Source: Neobacillus niacini | GTDB taxonomy: Bacteria > Bacillota > Bacilli > Bacillales > Cytobacillaceae | Reading direction: 5' to 3' | Assembly: GCF_030817595.1 (NCBI RefSeq) | Contig: NZ_JAUSZN010000002.1 | Coordinates: 1 to 62,185 of the forward strand | DNA: 62,185 bases | In this document: in pieces, positions 1 to 8,353 of the stretch | How positions within the stretch are numbered: position 1 is the stretch's first letter | Layout: each line of letters begins with the position of its first letter | The notes under the pieces: generated by a model | What the model was told of the DNA's origin: nothing | Database searches by the model: none | Seen by the model: only the letters and a program-made list of their open reading frames with translations | Position numbers and translations under genes: made by a program

Positions 1-1835
1 TTACCTCTAAGGAATGGTAAGCGTCTCTTTCTTGAAAAGTCGCCTAACTTCATTTCCACGAATCCCTTAGAACATGCTTCAATGGTATTAGCTGTAATAA
101 AAAGTGCTACCTTAGGAAACTTCTCATAGAAGGTATCAATCATTTCGTCAGCTTTCTTTTTAGTGATTCCAAGTGAAGCACCTAATGAACCCCCACCCAT
201 TCCATACATGATAGCTAAAACGACAACTTTAAAAGTCTTACGTTCTTTTGTGTCAGCACCGTCAGGCGTTTTATAACATTCTTCATATGGCTTACCATAG
301 AACTCACTAGCTAATGTAGCGTAAAGATCACGACCAGCCTTATAGTTTTCAATCAAGATAGGTTCTTGTGTGTAATGTGCTAACATACGTGGTTCTTGTG
401 CTGAGAAGTCAAGTCCTAATATAAGTGAATCCTCATGAACTCTAAACATCTTACGTGCCTCGTATGGCTGTTGCTGTAAGTTAGGTTCACTTGAACTAAA
501 GCGACCAGTTCTAGCACCGTTCTGTTTGAAAGAACCATGTAACTTACCGTCAGGCTGAATGAAGTTATCTATAGTCTCAACGAACCCTGTTAATTGCTTG
601 TAATCATCTTTGTACTTTTGAAGTAACTGAATGACAGGGTGCAGTTTATGAGGTTTAAGATCATTCTTACCAGTACCTTGTAACTTAGTGGAAACAGTTC
701 TTTGTAAGGCTGGTAATAGTTGTGCTGGTGAATTGAAGTTAATGTCACCTAACACGTCAATCAAGTCTTTCTTTGTCTGTTCAAGTTGTGGTCTTAGTAG
801 AACCTTTTGACGTTCAACCTCGTCCTTATCTATATAGAATCCTTCACGTTCCATTTCAAAGACAACTTTGATTAGTGGTTGTTCAACTTGCATATAATAG
901 TTGTATAAGCCCTGTTGCTTTTTCAGGTGAGTTATTAAGAAGTCATATAATAACCATGTTACGTGAGTATCTTTACAGGCATAGTATCTAGCGTACTTTA
1001 GTTCAACCTCATTGAAAGGTGTCTTACCGAAAAGGCTGTCAAAAGTATCTGACGCTATTTTTAAGTACTTAGGTACTAATTCCTTCAAACGATAACTTAA
1101 TTCATTTTCATTTAATACAGCCATCATTACCTGAGTGTCGTGTATTTTTCCTTTTACCTTCATACCCTCAGTCATGAATTGGTGTAAATCAAAGGTAGCG
1201 TTATGAAAAATCTTATCGTTAGCAAGTTTAAGAACCCTTTGAATGTAATACTTAGCTTTTTCCAAAGGTGCGTTTGCCTCGTCATGCCTTAAAGGAATGT
1301 ACCAATGTTTATCAGCTTGTGGTGCTGTGAAACTCACACCTACGATCTTGTCACGACCATATCTGTTAAGCCCTGTTGTCTCAGTATCGACAGCTATAAT
1401 AGGTTCTTTTTCCAGTACTTCTAACATGTTACCAATAGTCATTACGTCCATAGCAAGGATATAATTATCAGGTGTATTCTTAACCATGTTCTCTAATATG
1501 AAGGTACGTCTTTTCTGTACTAATAGCTGGTACAGTCTTAAAGCGTGTGCCTTAGAGAACTTCTTTAAGTCGTCCACACCGTTAGTTAATTCACCTTGTT
1601 CTATTGCCTCGTAAACATCTTTAAGTTTCTGTTTGTCAGCGTCACTATTCTTAGCTTGAAAGATACCGACTTTACGTTTACCAGTGTGAGTATCGTAACC
1701 AGTGAACCATATTTCTTTCATTGTAGGCTGGTATTCTTTTAGTGCCTTTTTTCGTTCAGCCTCTTTAACTCGTGCCTGTTTCTTTTTAACTTCCTCACCG
1801 TTTTCATCTAGTGTAAGATTTAGATTTAATTCCAA
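1..1835 (-). CDS. polA: DNA polymerase family A, N-terminal part (continues at window end)
   Basis: Replicative phage DNA polymerase with 3'-5' proofreading. This piece carries the TTG start (ribosome site AGAGGTGA just upstream; no in-frame ATG fits), an N-terminal extension, the exonuclease motif VDTETTGLNRYG (about residues 149-160), and polymerase motifs A (LDFSAQEPRMLAHYT, about residue 477) and B (RKTFKVVVLAIMYG, about residue 541). The frame runs off base 1 with two bases of a Lys codon; base 62185 supplies the third and the frame continues to the stop at 61864. The whole protein is about 718 residues. It has its own TGTCC-N17-GTTAGTAC promoter 17 bases upstream. Identity is certain; the join across the window ends is read directly. 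Confidence 0.96.
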   Translation of the reverse strand, partial: MELNLNLTLDENGEEVKKKQARVKEAERKKALKEYQPTMKEIWFTGYDTHTGKRKVGIFQAKNSDADKQKLKDVYEAIEQGELTNGVDDLKKFSKAHALRLYQLLVQKRRTFILENMVKNTPDNYILAMDVMTIGNMLEVLEKEPIIAVDTETTGLNRYGRDKIVGVSFTAPQADKHWYIPLRHDEANAPLEKAKYYIQRVLKLANDKIFHNATFDLHQFMTEGMKVKGKIHDTQVMMAVLNENELSYRLKELVPKYLKIASDTFDSLFGKTPFNEVELKYARYYACKDTHVTWLLYDFLITHLKKQQGLYNYYMQVEQPLIKVVFEMEREGFYIDKDEVERQKVLLRPQLEQTKKDLIDVLGDINFNSPAQLLPALQRTVSTKLQGTGKNDLKPHKLHPVIQLLQKYKDDYKQLTGFVETIDNFIQPDGKLHGSFKQNGARTGRFSSSEPNLQQQPYEARKMFRVHEDSLILGLDFSAQEPRMLAHYTQEPILIENYKAGRDLYATLASEFYGKPYEECYKTPDGADTKERKTFKVVVLAIMYGMGGGSLGASLGITKKKADEMIDTFYEKFPKVALFITANTIEACSKGFVEMKLGDFSRKRRLPFLRG

Positions 1836-1851
1836 TGTAATCACCTCTTAC

Positions 1852-1885
1852 TTAGGTACTAACGAAAAGGCATAAAAAAAGGACA
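1852..1885 (-). promoter_or_regulatory. Middle-type promoter of polA
   Basis: TGTCC-N17-GTTAGTACCTAA on the minus strand, one of twelve copies. The TGTCC box also forms part of the 3' arm of the upstream gene's terminator hairpin. Confidence 0.8.
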
Positions 1886-1905
1886 TACCATTTTCAGGTA
1901 TGCCC
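1874..1905 (-). terminator. Terminator after the SSB-like gene
   Basis: Hairpin GGGCATACC / GGTATGTCC followed by seven T on the minus strand; it overlaps the -35 box of the polA promoter. Confidence 0.85.
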
Positions 1906-1926
1906 AAAGCTGAATGAGATATTTAA

Positions 1927-2610
1927 TTAAAATTCGTCAGTAGGATTTTCTTCACCTTCAAAGTCGATAGGTTCTTTGTCGCCTTCTTCTTGTGCTGTGA
2001 AGTATTCTTCAACAGGGAAACCAGCCTGTTTAAGTGCCTCGATTTGCTGTTCAACAGTACGAGGAATTAGTACACTTTCAAAGTCTTTCATTGTAACTTG
2101 TACTTCTTCACCAGCCTCAAAGCCTTCCTTGCCTTTAGCGTCAAGTTTCAAGATAGGGTTTAATGAGTAAACCGTTTCTGTCTTTTGTCCTTGTCGTTTA
2201 AAGTTAAAGCCGATCTCAGCAATGTTCTCAGCGTATTCCTCAATGTCACCGATCATTTTAGTAGCCTGAGTTTTTGAACAATCCCAAAAGCGTACCATTT
2301 TCATATCAATGTCATAAAGTGCGAAGATATAACGTTTCTTAGCTACTAGCTTTTCAAAGCCTTCAATACCTGATTTGCTTGCTACAGTTAGTGGGCTTGC
2401 TTGTCCAATAACATTATCAATTTGTGGCTGTGTGTAGATACCTAAGTTAAAGTCGCCTTGTGCCTTGTACTCTACATAATCAGTTACACCTAGAACACGT
2501 ACTCTTACAGCCTCGTTTTCTTTTAAACGAATGTAAGCCACCTTTAAATCCACGTTCTTAGTTGTTGCTGACTTCTTAGCCTGTTCACCTGTTGCTGTAA
2601 ATAATGACAT
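1927..2610 (-). CDS. Single-stranded DNA-binding protein-like
   Basis: A 227-residue soluble protein between the sigma-like gene and polA, in its own transcription unit with a terminator. The last 20 residues are very acidic and end in Phe (PIDFEGEENPTDEF), a tail typical of phage ssDNA-binding proteins such as T7 gp2.5 and T4 gp32, where it contacts other replisome proteins. The body begins with a basic, Lys/Thr-rich stretch and is otherwise mixed alpha/beta. I do not see a canonical OB-fold signature by eye, so the call rests on size, tail and position beside the polymerase. ATG start with AGGAGG upstream. Confidence 0.6.
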   Translation of the reverse strand: MSLFTATGEQAKKSATTKNVDLKVAYIRLKENEAVRVRVLGVTDYVEYKAQGDFNLGIYTQPQIDNVIGQASPLTVASKSGIEGFEKLVAKKRYIFALYDIDMKMVRFWDCSKTQATKMIGDIEEYAENIAEIGFNFKRQGQKTETVYSLNPILKLDAKGKEGFEAGEEVQVTMKDFESVLIPRTVEQQIEALKQAGFPVEEYFTAQEEGDKEPIDFEGEENPTDEF

Positions 2611-2710
2611 TTGTTTTCCTCCTATTAGCTATTAAAAGCTGTTGTATTGAGGCGATAGTTTTATGACATAATCCCATTGGTCAAGTATTCTTTTTTGGTA
2701 AAATATATGG

Positions 2711-2738
2711 AAAAAAGAACACAGGTTCTCTTGTGTCC
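2711..2738 (-). terminator. Terminator after the sigma-like gene
   Basis: Hairpin AGGACACA / TGTGTTCT followed by six T on the minus strand. Confidence 0.8.
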
Positions 2739-2776
2739 TTTATTCGTTAAGGTATACTATTGTATATAGTGTTAGG

Positions 2777-3490
2777 TTACATCACATTAGTTTGAAGTAA
2801 GTTAAGGCAATGTACTCTAAATTGCTTTACTGTACGATTAACTTGTTTCGCCACGCTGTCAGTTGACTTACCTGATTCTTGAACAGCCGAAACAATTTCA
2901 TTACGTTTAAAGTCCTGTAGGAACATATGAATGATTGTTTTCTTTTTGTCATCTTGACCGAAAAGATCATCTAATACTTCCTCAGTAATCATGTTTGTTG
3001 CAATGTCACCAGTAAAGTCAGTGTCCTCAGTTAGATTCAATCCGTCTAACATTGTTACTGTGCTGTCCTCAGGTGAAGGATTGTCCAAACGTTTTGTTTC
3101 ATCATAAGTAGTTTCGTGCATATCTTGTTCTTTTGAACGATACATATTACCTAAAACGAATCCAACATGCTTAATGAATAATGGCTGGAATGGAACACCT
3201 ACGTTTCTATCAAACTGGATAAGCTGTTCTACTAATACTAGATTCATAATTCCTTCAAAGTCCTCTTTTTCGACTGAGAAAGAACGTTCAGCTTTTTTGT
3301 AAGCCATTCCTTTAATTAGTCCTTTGAATGAAGCGTACAATTCGTCAAAGATTTCTTCCTTTGTTATTACGTCAGTTTCATCTTGCCAGTCAGTTACTAA
3401 TTGAGTTTGACGATCTTGAATTGCCTCCTTCTCAATAGTAGTAAGTTGACGATAAGATTTAGTTTCGATAATTTCAAAGTAAGTTTTCAT
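2777..3490 (-). CDS. Phage sigma-70-family RNA polymerase sigma factor (ECF-like)
   Basis: A 237-residue protein with the two halves expected of a compact sigma factor. About residues 50-120 look like region 2, including EKEDFEGIMNLVLVEQLIQF and a following aromatic/basic helix. About residues 170-235 look like region 4 with a helix-turn-helix (RNEIVSAVQESGKSTDSVAK). A low-complexity acidic linker separates them. It would direct host core RNA polymerase to phage promoters. Its own promoter is a copy of the TGTCC-N17-GTTAGTAC element, which fits autoactivation, though binding is inference. It is divergent from the XRE repressor, with three repressor-like operators in between. ATG with AAAGGTGG upstream. 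Confidence 0.72.
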   Translation of the reverse strand: MKTYFEIIETKSYRQLTTIEKEAIQDRQTQLVTDWQDETDVITKEEIFDELYASFKGLIKGMAYKKAERSFSVEKEDFEGIMNLVLVEQLIQFDRNVGVPFQPLFIKHVGFVLGNMYRSKEQDMHETTYDETKRLDNPSPEDSTVTMLDGLNLTEDTDFTGDIATNMITEEVLDDLFGQDDKKKTIIHMFLQDFKRNEIVSAVQESGKSTDSVAKQVNRTVKQFRVHCLNLLQTNVM

Positions 3491-3532
3491 GGTTTGGTTT
3501 CCACCTTTAAGTTTTTTATTTTGTTCTTATAA

Positions 3533-3566
3533 TTAGGTACTAACGAAACAGAGACATTTTGGGACA
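3533..3566 (-). promoter_or_regulatory. Middle-type promoter of the sigma-like gene
   Basis: TGTCC-N17-GTTAGTACCTAA on the minus strand. It lies between the sigma-like gene and the operator cluster at 3624-3724, so a bound repressor could affect it. Confidence 0.8.
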
Positions 3567-3623
3567 TAGAAATGACATATTTTTTAAATAAACAAAAGTA
3601 TTAAAAAGTGTTAAACTAACAGA

Positions 3624-3644
3624 AACTAAACCATCTATTTAGAA
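3624..3644. promoter_or_regulatory. Candidate XRE repressor operator 1 (degenerate)
   Basis: Degenerate copy of a near-palindrome, sharing CTAAACCA and TTTAGAA; it starts 39 bases before the next copy. Confidence 0.5.
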
Positions 3645-3662
3645 ACTGAACTCCTATGTAAT

Positions 3663-3683
3663 TTCTAAACCAGTGGGTTATTT
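3663..3683. promoter_or_regulatory. Candidate XRE repressor operator 2
   Basis: TTCTAAACCAGTGGGTTA followed by TTT; differs from operator 3 mainly in the last half-site bases. Confidence 0.6.
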
Positions 3684-3703
3684 CCTGAACTAAGAATATC
3701 ATT

Positions 3704-3724
3704 TTCTAAACCACTGGGTTAGAA
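3704..3724. promoter_or_regulatory. Candidate XRE repressor operator 3
   Basis: Best copy: TTCTAAACC-ACT-GGGTTAGAA, almost perfectly palindromic; 55 bases before the XRE start codon and about 41 bases from operator 2. Confidence 0.65.
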
Positions 3725-3778
3725 CTTGTTTTTTCCTACGTTGGAAGTTGTTAGGAGAATAAGGGGGGTTTTACCGTA

Positions 3779-4156
3779 ATGAAGGAAACAAGGGAAACAA
3801 TTTCCATTGGACTAGAACTAAGACTAAAGAGAACCGAAAAGCAGTTATCTATGAAGGAAGTAGCTGACGCTATAGGGATAAGTGAGAACTTTTTGTCTCA
3901 GGTTGAACGTGATAAGAAACAACCTAGCGATTCAGTAGTTACGAGAATTGCTAATTTTTACAAGATGGACGAGGCATATTTATTTGAACGTTTTGGAAGA
4001 ATACCATTAGTGGTTGCTGAGGAAATAAAGGAGAACCGAACTTTACACGACACGTTGTATGATATAAGTACTAATAAGAAGTTATCTGACGATCAAAAAG
4101 ACAAGTTGTACCTTGATATTCAAAGGCTATATAGGGAAATTCTCGACAATCAGTGA
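3779..4156 (+). CDS. XRE-family transcriptional repressor (candidate immunity repressor)
   Basis: A 125-residue regulator on the plus strand, against the direction of almost all other genes. Residues 10-65 form an HTH_3 domain with recognition region ISENFLSQVERDKKQPSDSV. The C-terminal half is charged and helical, with no peptidase-like Ser/Lys motif, so RecA-stimulated self-cleavage is not suggested. Position and three upstream near-palindromic repeats make it the likely lysogeny repressor, acting on its own promoter and on the divergent sigma-like gene. It starts at ATG with AAGGGGGG upstream and is followed after nine bases by a membrane protein gene, so the two form one operon. Confidence 0.8.
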   Translation: MKETRETISIGLELRLKRTEKQLSMKEVADAIGISENFLSQVERDKKQPSDSVVTRIANFYKMDEAYLFERFGRIPLVVAEEIKENRTLHDTLYDISTNKKLSDDQKDKLYLDIQRLYREILDNQ

Positions 4157-4165
4157 GGTGGCTTA

Positions 4166-4609
4166 ATGAAGAACCCTGTTACACCCGACATTTATAAGCT
4201 GAACAATTATGAGATAGTAGGGGGGGACATTTTAATATTCATAGGTGGGATACTGGTAGGGTCAATTCTTTTATTTTTTTATAATGTTAAAATGTTTTCA
4301 GATATTTACATCACACCTGTTTCTAAGTCAGGAAATAAAGACTTAAACTACGTGAAGGTAACAAACACTCATTCAGGTAAAACCTTCACATACTTTAATC
4401 CACGAACATTCTTACAGACAGCAGAATTGTTATCTACGTATTTGTGGTGGAAATACAGTAAAAAGGGTAAGTCACAATGCTACTCGATACATTCAGGAAC
4501 TAAGGCTTTTACTATCTTTGTTACTTTTCTAGCTGTTTCAGCAGTAATTGTCATTTGGGCTTTGTACTGTATAGCTACTATTCAATATGGACACCACCAC
4601 GCCACATAA
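4166..4609 (+). CDS. Membrane protein in the repressor operon
   Basis: 147 residues with two clear transmembrane segments (about 22-40, GGDILIFIGGILVGSILLFF, and about 115-137, IFVTFLAVSAVIVIWALYCI), joined by a soluble stretch with several Lys and aromatic residues. No family is recognised. Co-expression with the repressor (nine-base gap, GAGGTGG ribosome site) means it is probably made in the prophage state, where small membrane proteins often exclude superinfecting phages or modify the cell surface. That role is inference from context only. Confidence 0.6.
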   Translation: MKNPVTPDIYKLNNYEIVGGDILIFIGGILVGSILLFFYNVKMFSDIYITPVSKSGNKDLNYVKVTNTHSGKTFTYFNPRTFLQTAELLSTYLWWKYSKKGKSQCYSIHSGTKAFTIFVTFLAVSAVIVIWALYCIATIQYGHHHAT

Positions 4610-4611
4610 AT

Positions 4612-4641
4612 AAAAAAACCCCTACCATAAGGTAAGGGGTA
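4612..4641 (-). terminator. Terminator after the primase gene
   Basis: Hairpin TACCCCTTACC / GGTAGGGG then seven T on the minus strand, overlapping the last codons of the primase. It also separates the converging repressor operon. Confidence 0.8.
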
Positions 4642-5584
4642 CTTGTGCTGTATTCGTACATACTTCTTTTAGCTGTTCAGGTTTAAGATCATTCACGTCC
4701 TTAGCATAGTCAGGAAAAACAATCTCGTGTAAGTCCTTGTAACCCACGACAGCCTTAACAATCTTGTCCCTTACTTCTCGTCCTACTTGATCATTGTCAC
4801 TAGCGATAACCAGCGTTTTAATAGGGGAACGTAAGAGTAATTGTTTTCTAGCGTCATTGAATTTACTATTTCCTAAGGCTATTGCTGGAAAGCCATGCGA
4901 CCATAAATATAAAGCGTCAATTTCCGATTCCACAATAAAAGCCTTCTCTATTCCTAACTTGTAAATGAAGTGCATACCATAGAAATGATTTGCTATTGCT
5001 TGTCCCTCAGGATAGTAGAAGAATTGTTTTGTCTTAGTTGACCGAAACTTTACGTTAATAATGTTCCCTTTATAATCATGCCATGCGAACGCCACAGCCT
5101 TAGCCTTTTTATCGAACCCTATTTTAAAAGCCCTTTGAACCTTCTCACTAATACCACGTCCAGCAAGGTAAGGGGAACGATAAGCATACTGTTTATACTC
5201 GTCAATACTAATAATAGTGTCAACTTTAGTTTCAAAGTTAAAGTCAATGTTAAGACTAAGTTTGGTAACGTCACTAAGATCAATACCGTACTTTTCTAAT
5301 AAATAATTTTCAACTTCAATAGGCGTTTCGTTTCTTAGGAATGACAATAAGGTTACTAGATTTCCCTTGCTATAGAAGTCAGCCGAACCGAAGTCAATCC
5401 ATAGTCCAGTAGTGAGGTTAATAGAAAAAGATGGTGAACCGTCCGTCCTAAAAGGGGAACAGCACACCATTTCATCTGTCTTTAATTTGGCACGATTCCA
5501 GTCATAGAAGTTTAATTCTTCTAATACGTCCACTGGTAATTCGTGTTCCATATCGTTTCTTTTAATAGTTATCATTTTCGTCAA
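4622..5584 (-). CDS. DNA primase (TOPRIM type)
   Basis: A 320-residue phage primase that makes RNA primers for the lagging strand. The N-terminal third resembles a DnaG zinc-binding region, with CCSPFRTDGSPSFSI, but only a reduced set of Cys ligands is visible. The TOPRIM core follows, with AFIVESEIDALYLW (catalytic Glu) near residue 215 and VIASDNDQVGRE (metal-binding Asp pair) near residue 260. There is no helicase domain, which agrees with the separate helicase gene. The annotated TTG start at 5584 competes with an ATG at 5575; both overlap the end of the preceding gene, which implies translational coupling. Confidence 0.88.
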   Translation of the reverse strand: MTKMITIKRNDMEHELPVDVLEELNFYDWNRAKLKTDEMVCCSPFRTDGSPSFSINLTTGLWIDFGSADFYSKGNLVTLLSFLRNETPIEVENYLLEKYGIDLSDVTKLSLNIDFNFETKVDTIISIDEYKQYAYRSPYLAGRGISEKVQRAFKIGFDKKAKAVAFAWHDYKGNIINVKFRSTKTKQFFYYPEGQAIANHFYGMHFIYKLGIEKAFIVESEIDALYLWSHGFPAIALGNSKFNDARKQLLLRSPIKTLVIASDNDQVGREVRDKIVKAVVGYKDLHEIVFPDYAKDVNDLKPEQLKEVCTNTAQVPLTLW

Positions 5585-5948
5585 TCTCTACAAATGACAC
5601 TGATTCAGAATAGTAACCGTTAGATGAACCATACCAGCGAATAGTAACAGCACCTTTAATAGATACGATCTTATAGAACGTCCATGTAAAGCTGTCACCC
5701 CACTCACTGTCAGTACCTTCCTCAGTTACTTCCTCAGCAAGTCCAATATGAGTACCGATAAGATCATCAAGATCACCTATAATGTCCTCAATGTAAACTG
5801 ATTCACAGCAATCTTGATCATGGTACATTTTAAATACTCGTCCGTCCTCCATATAGAAATACAATTCCTCAGTGTCCACTTGTTTGATTTCCTTAATTAC
5901 CTGTCCTTCTAATACGCTAATGTCTTTATACCTGTCAAACCAACCCAT
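5562..5948 (-). CDS. DUF7448-like phage protein
   Basis: A 128-residue acidic protein with the pattern DGRVFKMYHDQDCCESVYIE followed by EDIIGDLDDLIGT. This is characteristic of a small uncharacterised phage family whose members use the same H-x-Q-D-C-C-E core. It is first in a two-gene operon with the primase, whose start it overlaps by about 20 bases, and lies directly behind a TGTCC-N17-GTTAGTAC promoter. No function is established. ATG with AGGAGG upstream. Confidence 0.6.
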   Translation of the reverse strand: MGWFDRYKDISVLEGQVIKEIKQVDTEELYFYMEDGRVFKMYHDQDCCESVYIEDIIGDLDDLIGTHIGLAEEVTEEGTDSEWGDSFTWTFYKIVSIKGAVTIRWYGSSNGYYSESVSFVEIDENDNY

Positions 5949-5977
5949 AATAAATTCCTCCTAAAGTTTAGTTACAC

Positions 5978-6011
5978 TTAGGTACTAACTAAAAGAGACA
6001 AAAAAAGGACA
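5978..6011 (-). promoter_or_regulatory. Middle-type promoter of the DUF7448-primase operon
   Basis: TGTCC-N17-GTTAGTACCTAA on the minus strand; TGTCC is again within the stem of the preceding terminator. Confidence 0.8.
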
Positions 6012-6030
6012 AGGCATTAAGCCCTATCCT
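6000..6030 (-). terminator. Terminator after the helicase gene
   Basis: Hairpin GGATAGGGC / GCCTTGTCC followed by seven T on the minus strand. Confidence 0.85.
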
Positions 6031-7288
6031 AAAAATAATCCACTGGTGTAGCCTCAGTGATATACCCTAAGTTGAAGTTACAACGTAAGTCTATTGATTT
6101 TCCTACGTGTGGTTCACGACACTTAGCTAATAAAAGTCGTCCTCGACCTTGAACCTGATTGAATGTAAGAACAGTAGCACTATCCTGTACAACAGCAATC
6201 GTTTCTGAGTAGTCAGTGACTTGTGGACAAGGAATTTCAACCTCTAATTCGTCCTCGTCAGTTTTCATTTCCTTTTCAGAACTAGTAGGCGTTTGGTGAA
6301 TAACAAGACCAGCAACCTTATGTCTACCCCATATTTGTCTTAGTTGTCTTGAAGTGGCACTCATACCGTCACGACCAATTTTAGGGTGTTTCATAAGATT
6401 GAAACCGTCAATGATAACTAAACCGATCTTACCGTCAGCATTTAATTGTTGTAAGTCAGCCTCGATTACGTCAGCACTAAGACCATTAGGTAAGTCCTCC
6501 ATAGTCTTAATGTAATAAGGACATTCGTTTTCCTCATTGAATCCGTTAAGGTACTCTAAATAGTCCGTCTCATTTTCTAATTGCCCTCGTCTAATGTCCA
6601 CGTTATTGAAGTGTCCACGTAAAGTATCATTACGGTAAACCTGTTGCTTTTTACTTAACTCAGGTGAATAGTGAAGTACACCAAAGTTATTCTTGTGTGC
6701 TGTATTTCCAATGTCCGAACCTACCCAACTCTTACCTTTGTTTGTGTAAGCCATTAGTAGAATGTAGTCACCTAACTCAAAGCCACCCCCTAACCATTCA
6801 GTTAAGGTAGCGTAAGGTGTAGGAATGTAAGTGTATGAACGATTCTCTTTATTCTCGTTATACCATTCTTTACGTTCCTGACCATTAGTAGCATAGTTTG
6901 TCATTGTACTAGAACTTGAATTAGCCATAGCCTCTAATGCTGTAGCCTCGTCCTTTAACCATTTAGCAAAGTCCGTACCATTCATATTCTTAAAGTTTTC
7001 ATTTACCTTTGCTAGTCTTAGAACAGCCTTACGTTTAGCCGATTGACCTTTAAGAGTTTTAGCAAGGTAAGCGAAACTATCACTTACTGACGCTGTGTAA
7101 TCAAAGTCCTCGTATTTAGCCACCACAGTCCTGTAGTCAGGCGTTTGTTGGTATTCCCTTACATAGCCCTTAATGTAACTATAAACGTGTGAGTATGCCT
7201 CAAAATCAGTCTCAGCTATATTGTATTTATTCAAGGAATGGAAACTATTCTCGTCCAGTACCTTACTTAGTAGTTGACTTTCTATCAT
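6029..7288 (-). CDS. Replicative DNA helicase (DnaB-like)
   Basis: A 419-residue RecA-fold helicase. The N-terminal helical domain (about 1-110) is followed by a P-loop variant in LLMAYTNKGKSWVG (about residue 180), a Walker B region GLVIIDGFNLMKHP, and a motif H3-like GLVIHQTP. It would unwind the fork as a hexamer with the separate primase. The ribosome site AAAGGTGG lies inside the end of the loader gene and the start overlaps its stop, so loader and helicase are probably co-translated. The operon runs initiator, small protein, loader, helicase, the usual order in Gram-positive phages. Confidence 0.88.
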   Translation of the reverse strand: MIESQLLSKVLDENSFHSLNKYNIAETDFEAYSHVYSYIKGYVREYQQTPDYRTVVAKYEDFDYTASVSDSFAYLAKTLKGQSAKRKAVLRLAKVNENFKNMNGTDFAKWLKDEATALEAMANSSSSTMTNYATNGQERKEWYNENKENRSYTYIPTPYATLTEWLGGGFELGDYILLMAYTNKGKSWVGSDIGNTAHKNNFGVLHYSPELSKKQQVYRNDTLRGHFNNVDIRRGQLENETDYLEYLNGFNEENECPYYIKTMEDLPNGLSADVIEADLQQLNADGKIGLVIIDGFNLMKHPKIGRDGMSATSRQLRQIWGRHKVAGLVIHQTPTSSEKEMKTDEDELEVEIPCPQVTDYSETIAVVQDSATVLTFNQVQGRGRLLLAKCREPHVGKSIDLRCNFNLGYITEATPVDYF

Positions 7289-8061
7289 TACAGGATACCA
7301 CCTTTTCTATGATCTTTACCTTTGAATGAAACTTGTTCTGTCATACCTTCAATACGTGAGGCAATCCGATCACCAACAGTATCAGCAAGTTTTTCAATAG
7401 GAAGATTACTCGTGTAAATTGTCATTAACACCTTACTATCACGACTATCAATAACCTCAGTTAGTTCATTTTCAAAAGCGTCCGTTATCTTTTGTCGAAT
7501 ACCAATATCGTCTAGTACCAACATTTCAGCGTTCATTAACAGGTTCTTAACCTTGTAATATCTGAGACTTGCTTTTTCTTGCATATCAAACGTTCCTCGA
7601 AACTGTGAATTGTAAAGTGTCTGTAATTCACTAGCTTTATAGAATAGTGCTGGATTGGTTTCGATCACTCGTCCACCCTTTGACTGTTGCTTAACTCTTT
7701 CAAGTAAGTACTCGTGAAGAATAGCCACAGCAGTAGTTGTCTTACCAGTACCAGTACCTAACCTGTTATCACCGTTTGGAATACTATAGAAGAAAAGTCC
7801 AACACCGTTTTCCACGTTCTCTAATATGTTAGCTGTATAAGCCTTAGTGAATGTGTAAGCTACAGGGTTATCCTCTTTGATAGGAAGGTTATGAAAGAAA
7901 CTATTAGTGTACTTACGTGGTACATTAGTAGCTTTCCATAGTCCGTTAGTACCTTCACCATGTAATAGAATGAATGGGTTACATAAGGCATTACAGAAAC
8001 CGTCTTTTCCAGCGACTTTACAATAGGGTGCTAATTGACATATATGGTTCATTTTCTCCAT
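7288..8061 (-). CDS. DnaC/DnaI-like helicase loader ATPase
   Basis: A 257-residue AAA+ protein. It begins with a Cys-rich segment (CQLAPYCKVAGKDGFCNALC) likely to bind zinc and the helicase, as in DnaI-type loaders. Then comes Walker A in LGTGTGKTTTAVAIL (about residue 101), Walker B MLVLDDIG (about residue 180), and a sensor/arginine-finger region with VGDRIASRIEG. It loads the adjacent helicase onto single-stranded DNA at the origin. The start codon overlaps the upstream stop (TAATG). Confidence 0.88.
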   Translation of the reverse strand: MEKMNHICQLAPYCKVAGKDGFCNALCNPFILLHGEGTNGLWKATNVPRKYTNSFFHNLPIKEDNPVAYTFTKAYTANILENVENGVGLFFYSIPNGDNRLGTGTGKTTTAVAILHEYLLERVKQQSKGGRVIETNPALFYKASELQTLYNSQFRGTFDMQEKASLRYYKVKNLLMNAEMLVLDDIGIRQKITDAFENELTEVIDSRDSKVLMTIYTSNLPIEKLADTVGDRIASRIEGMTEQVSFKGKDHRKGGIL

Positions 8062-8297
8062 TACCTTCTAACCTCTCTTTCGATTGTGATTCTCGTACCG
8101 TCCTTTAAGAACATTTCGATTTCTATTTTCTTACTACCGAGTGAAAATGCTTTCCAACCGTCCATAGGGTAATACTCGACAGGTTCACAAGAATGTGTTA
8201 CCTCATATATTTTTAACTCACCTTTGATTAACTGTAAGGCAATCTTATCTAACTCAACTAACTCTAATGCCTGTTCTTTTACTTTAGGGTTTATCAT
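8061..8297 (-). CDS. Small hypothetical protein in the replication operon
   Basis: 78 residues, helical in the first 30 and mixed afterwards, ending in alternating charged and hydrophobic residues (EMFLKDGTRITIE). No family is recognised. It sits between the initiator-like gene and the helicase loader, with a strong AAAGGAGAG ribosome site and a one-base stop/start overlap with the loader gene, so a replication-linked role is likely but unproven. Confidence 0.55.
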   Translation of the reverse strand: MINPKVKEQALELVELDKIALQLIKGELKIYEVTHSCEPVEYYPMDGWKAFSLGSKKIEIEMFLKDGTRITIEREVRR

Positions 8298-8353
8298 GTT
8301 AACTCTCCTTTGTGTACGTTAATGTATACTTGTTTACATGTTTACAGTTTTGT

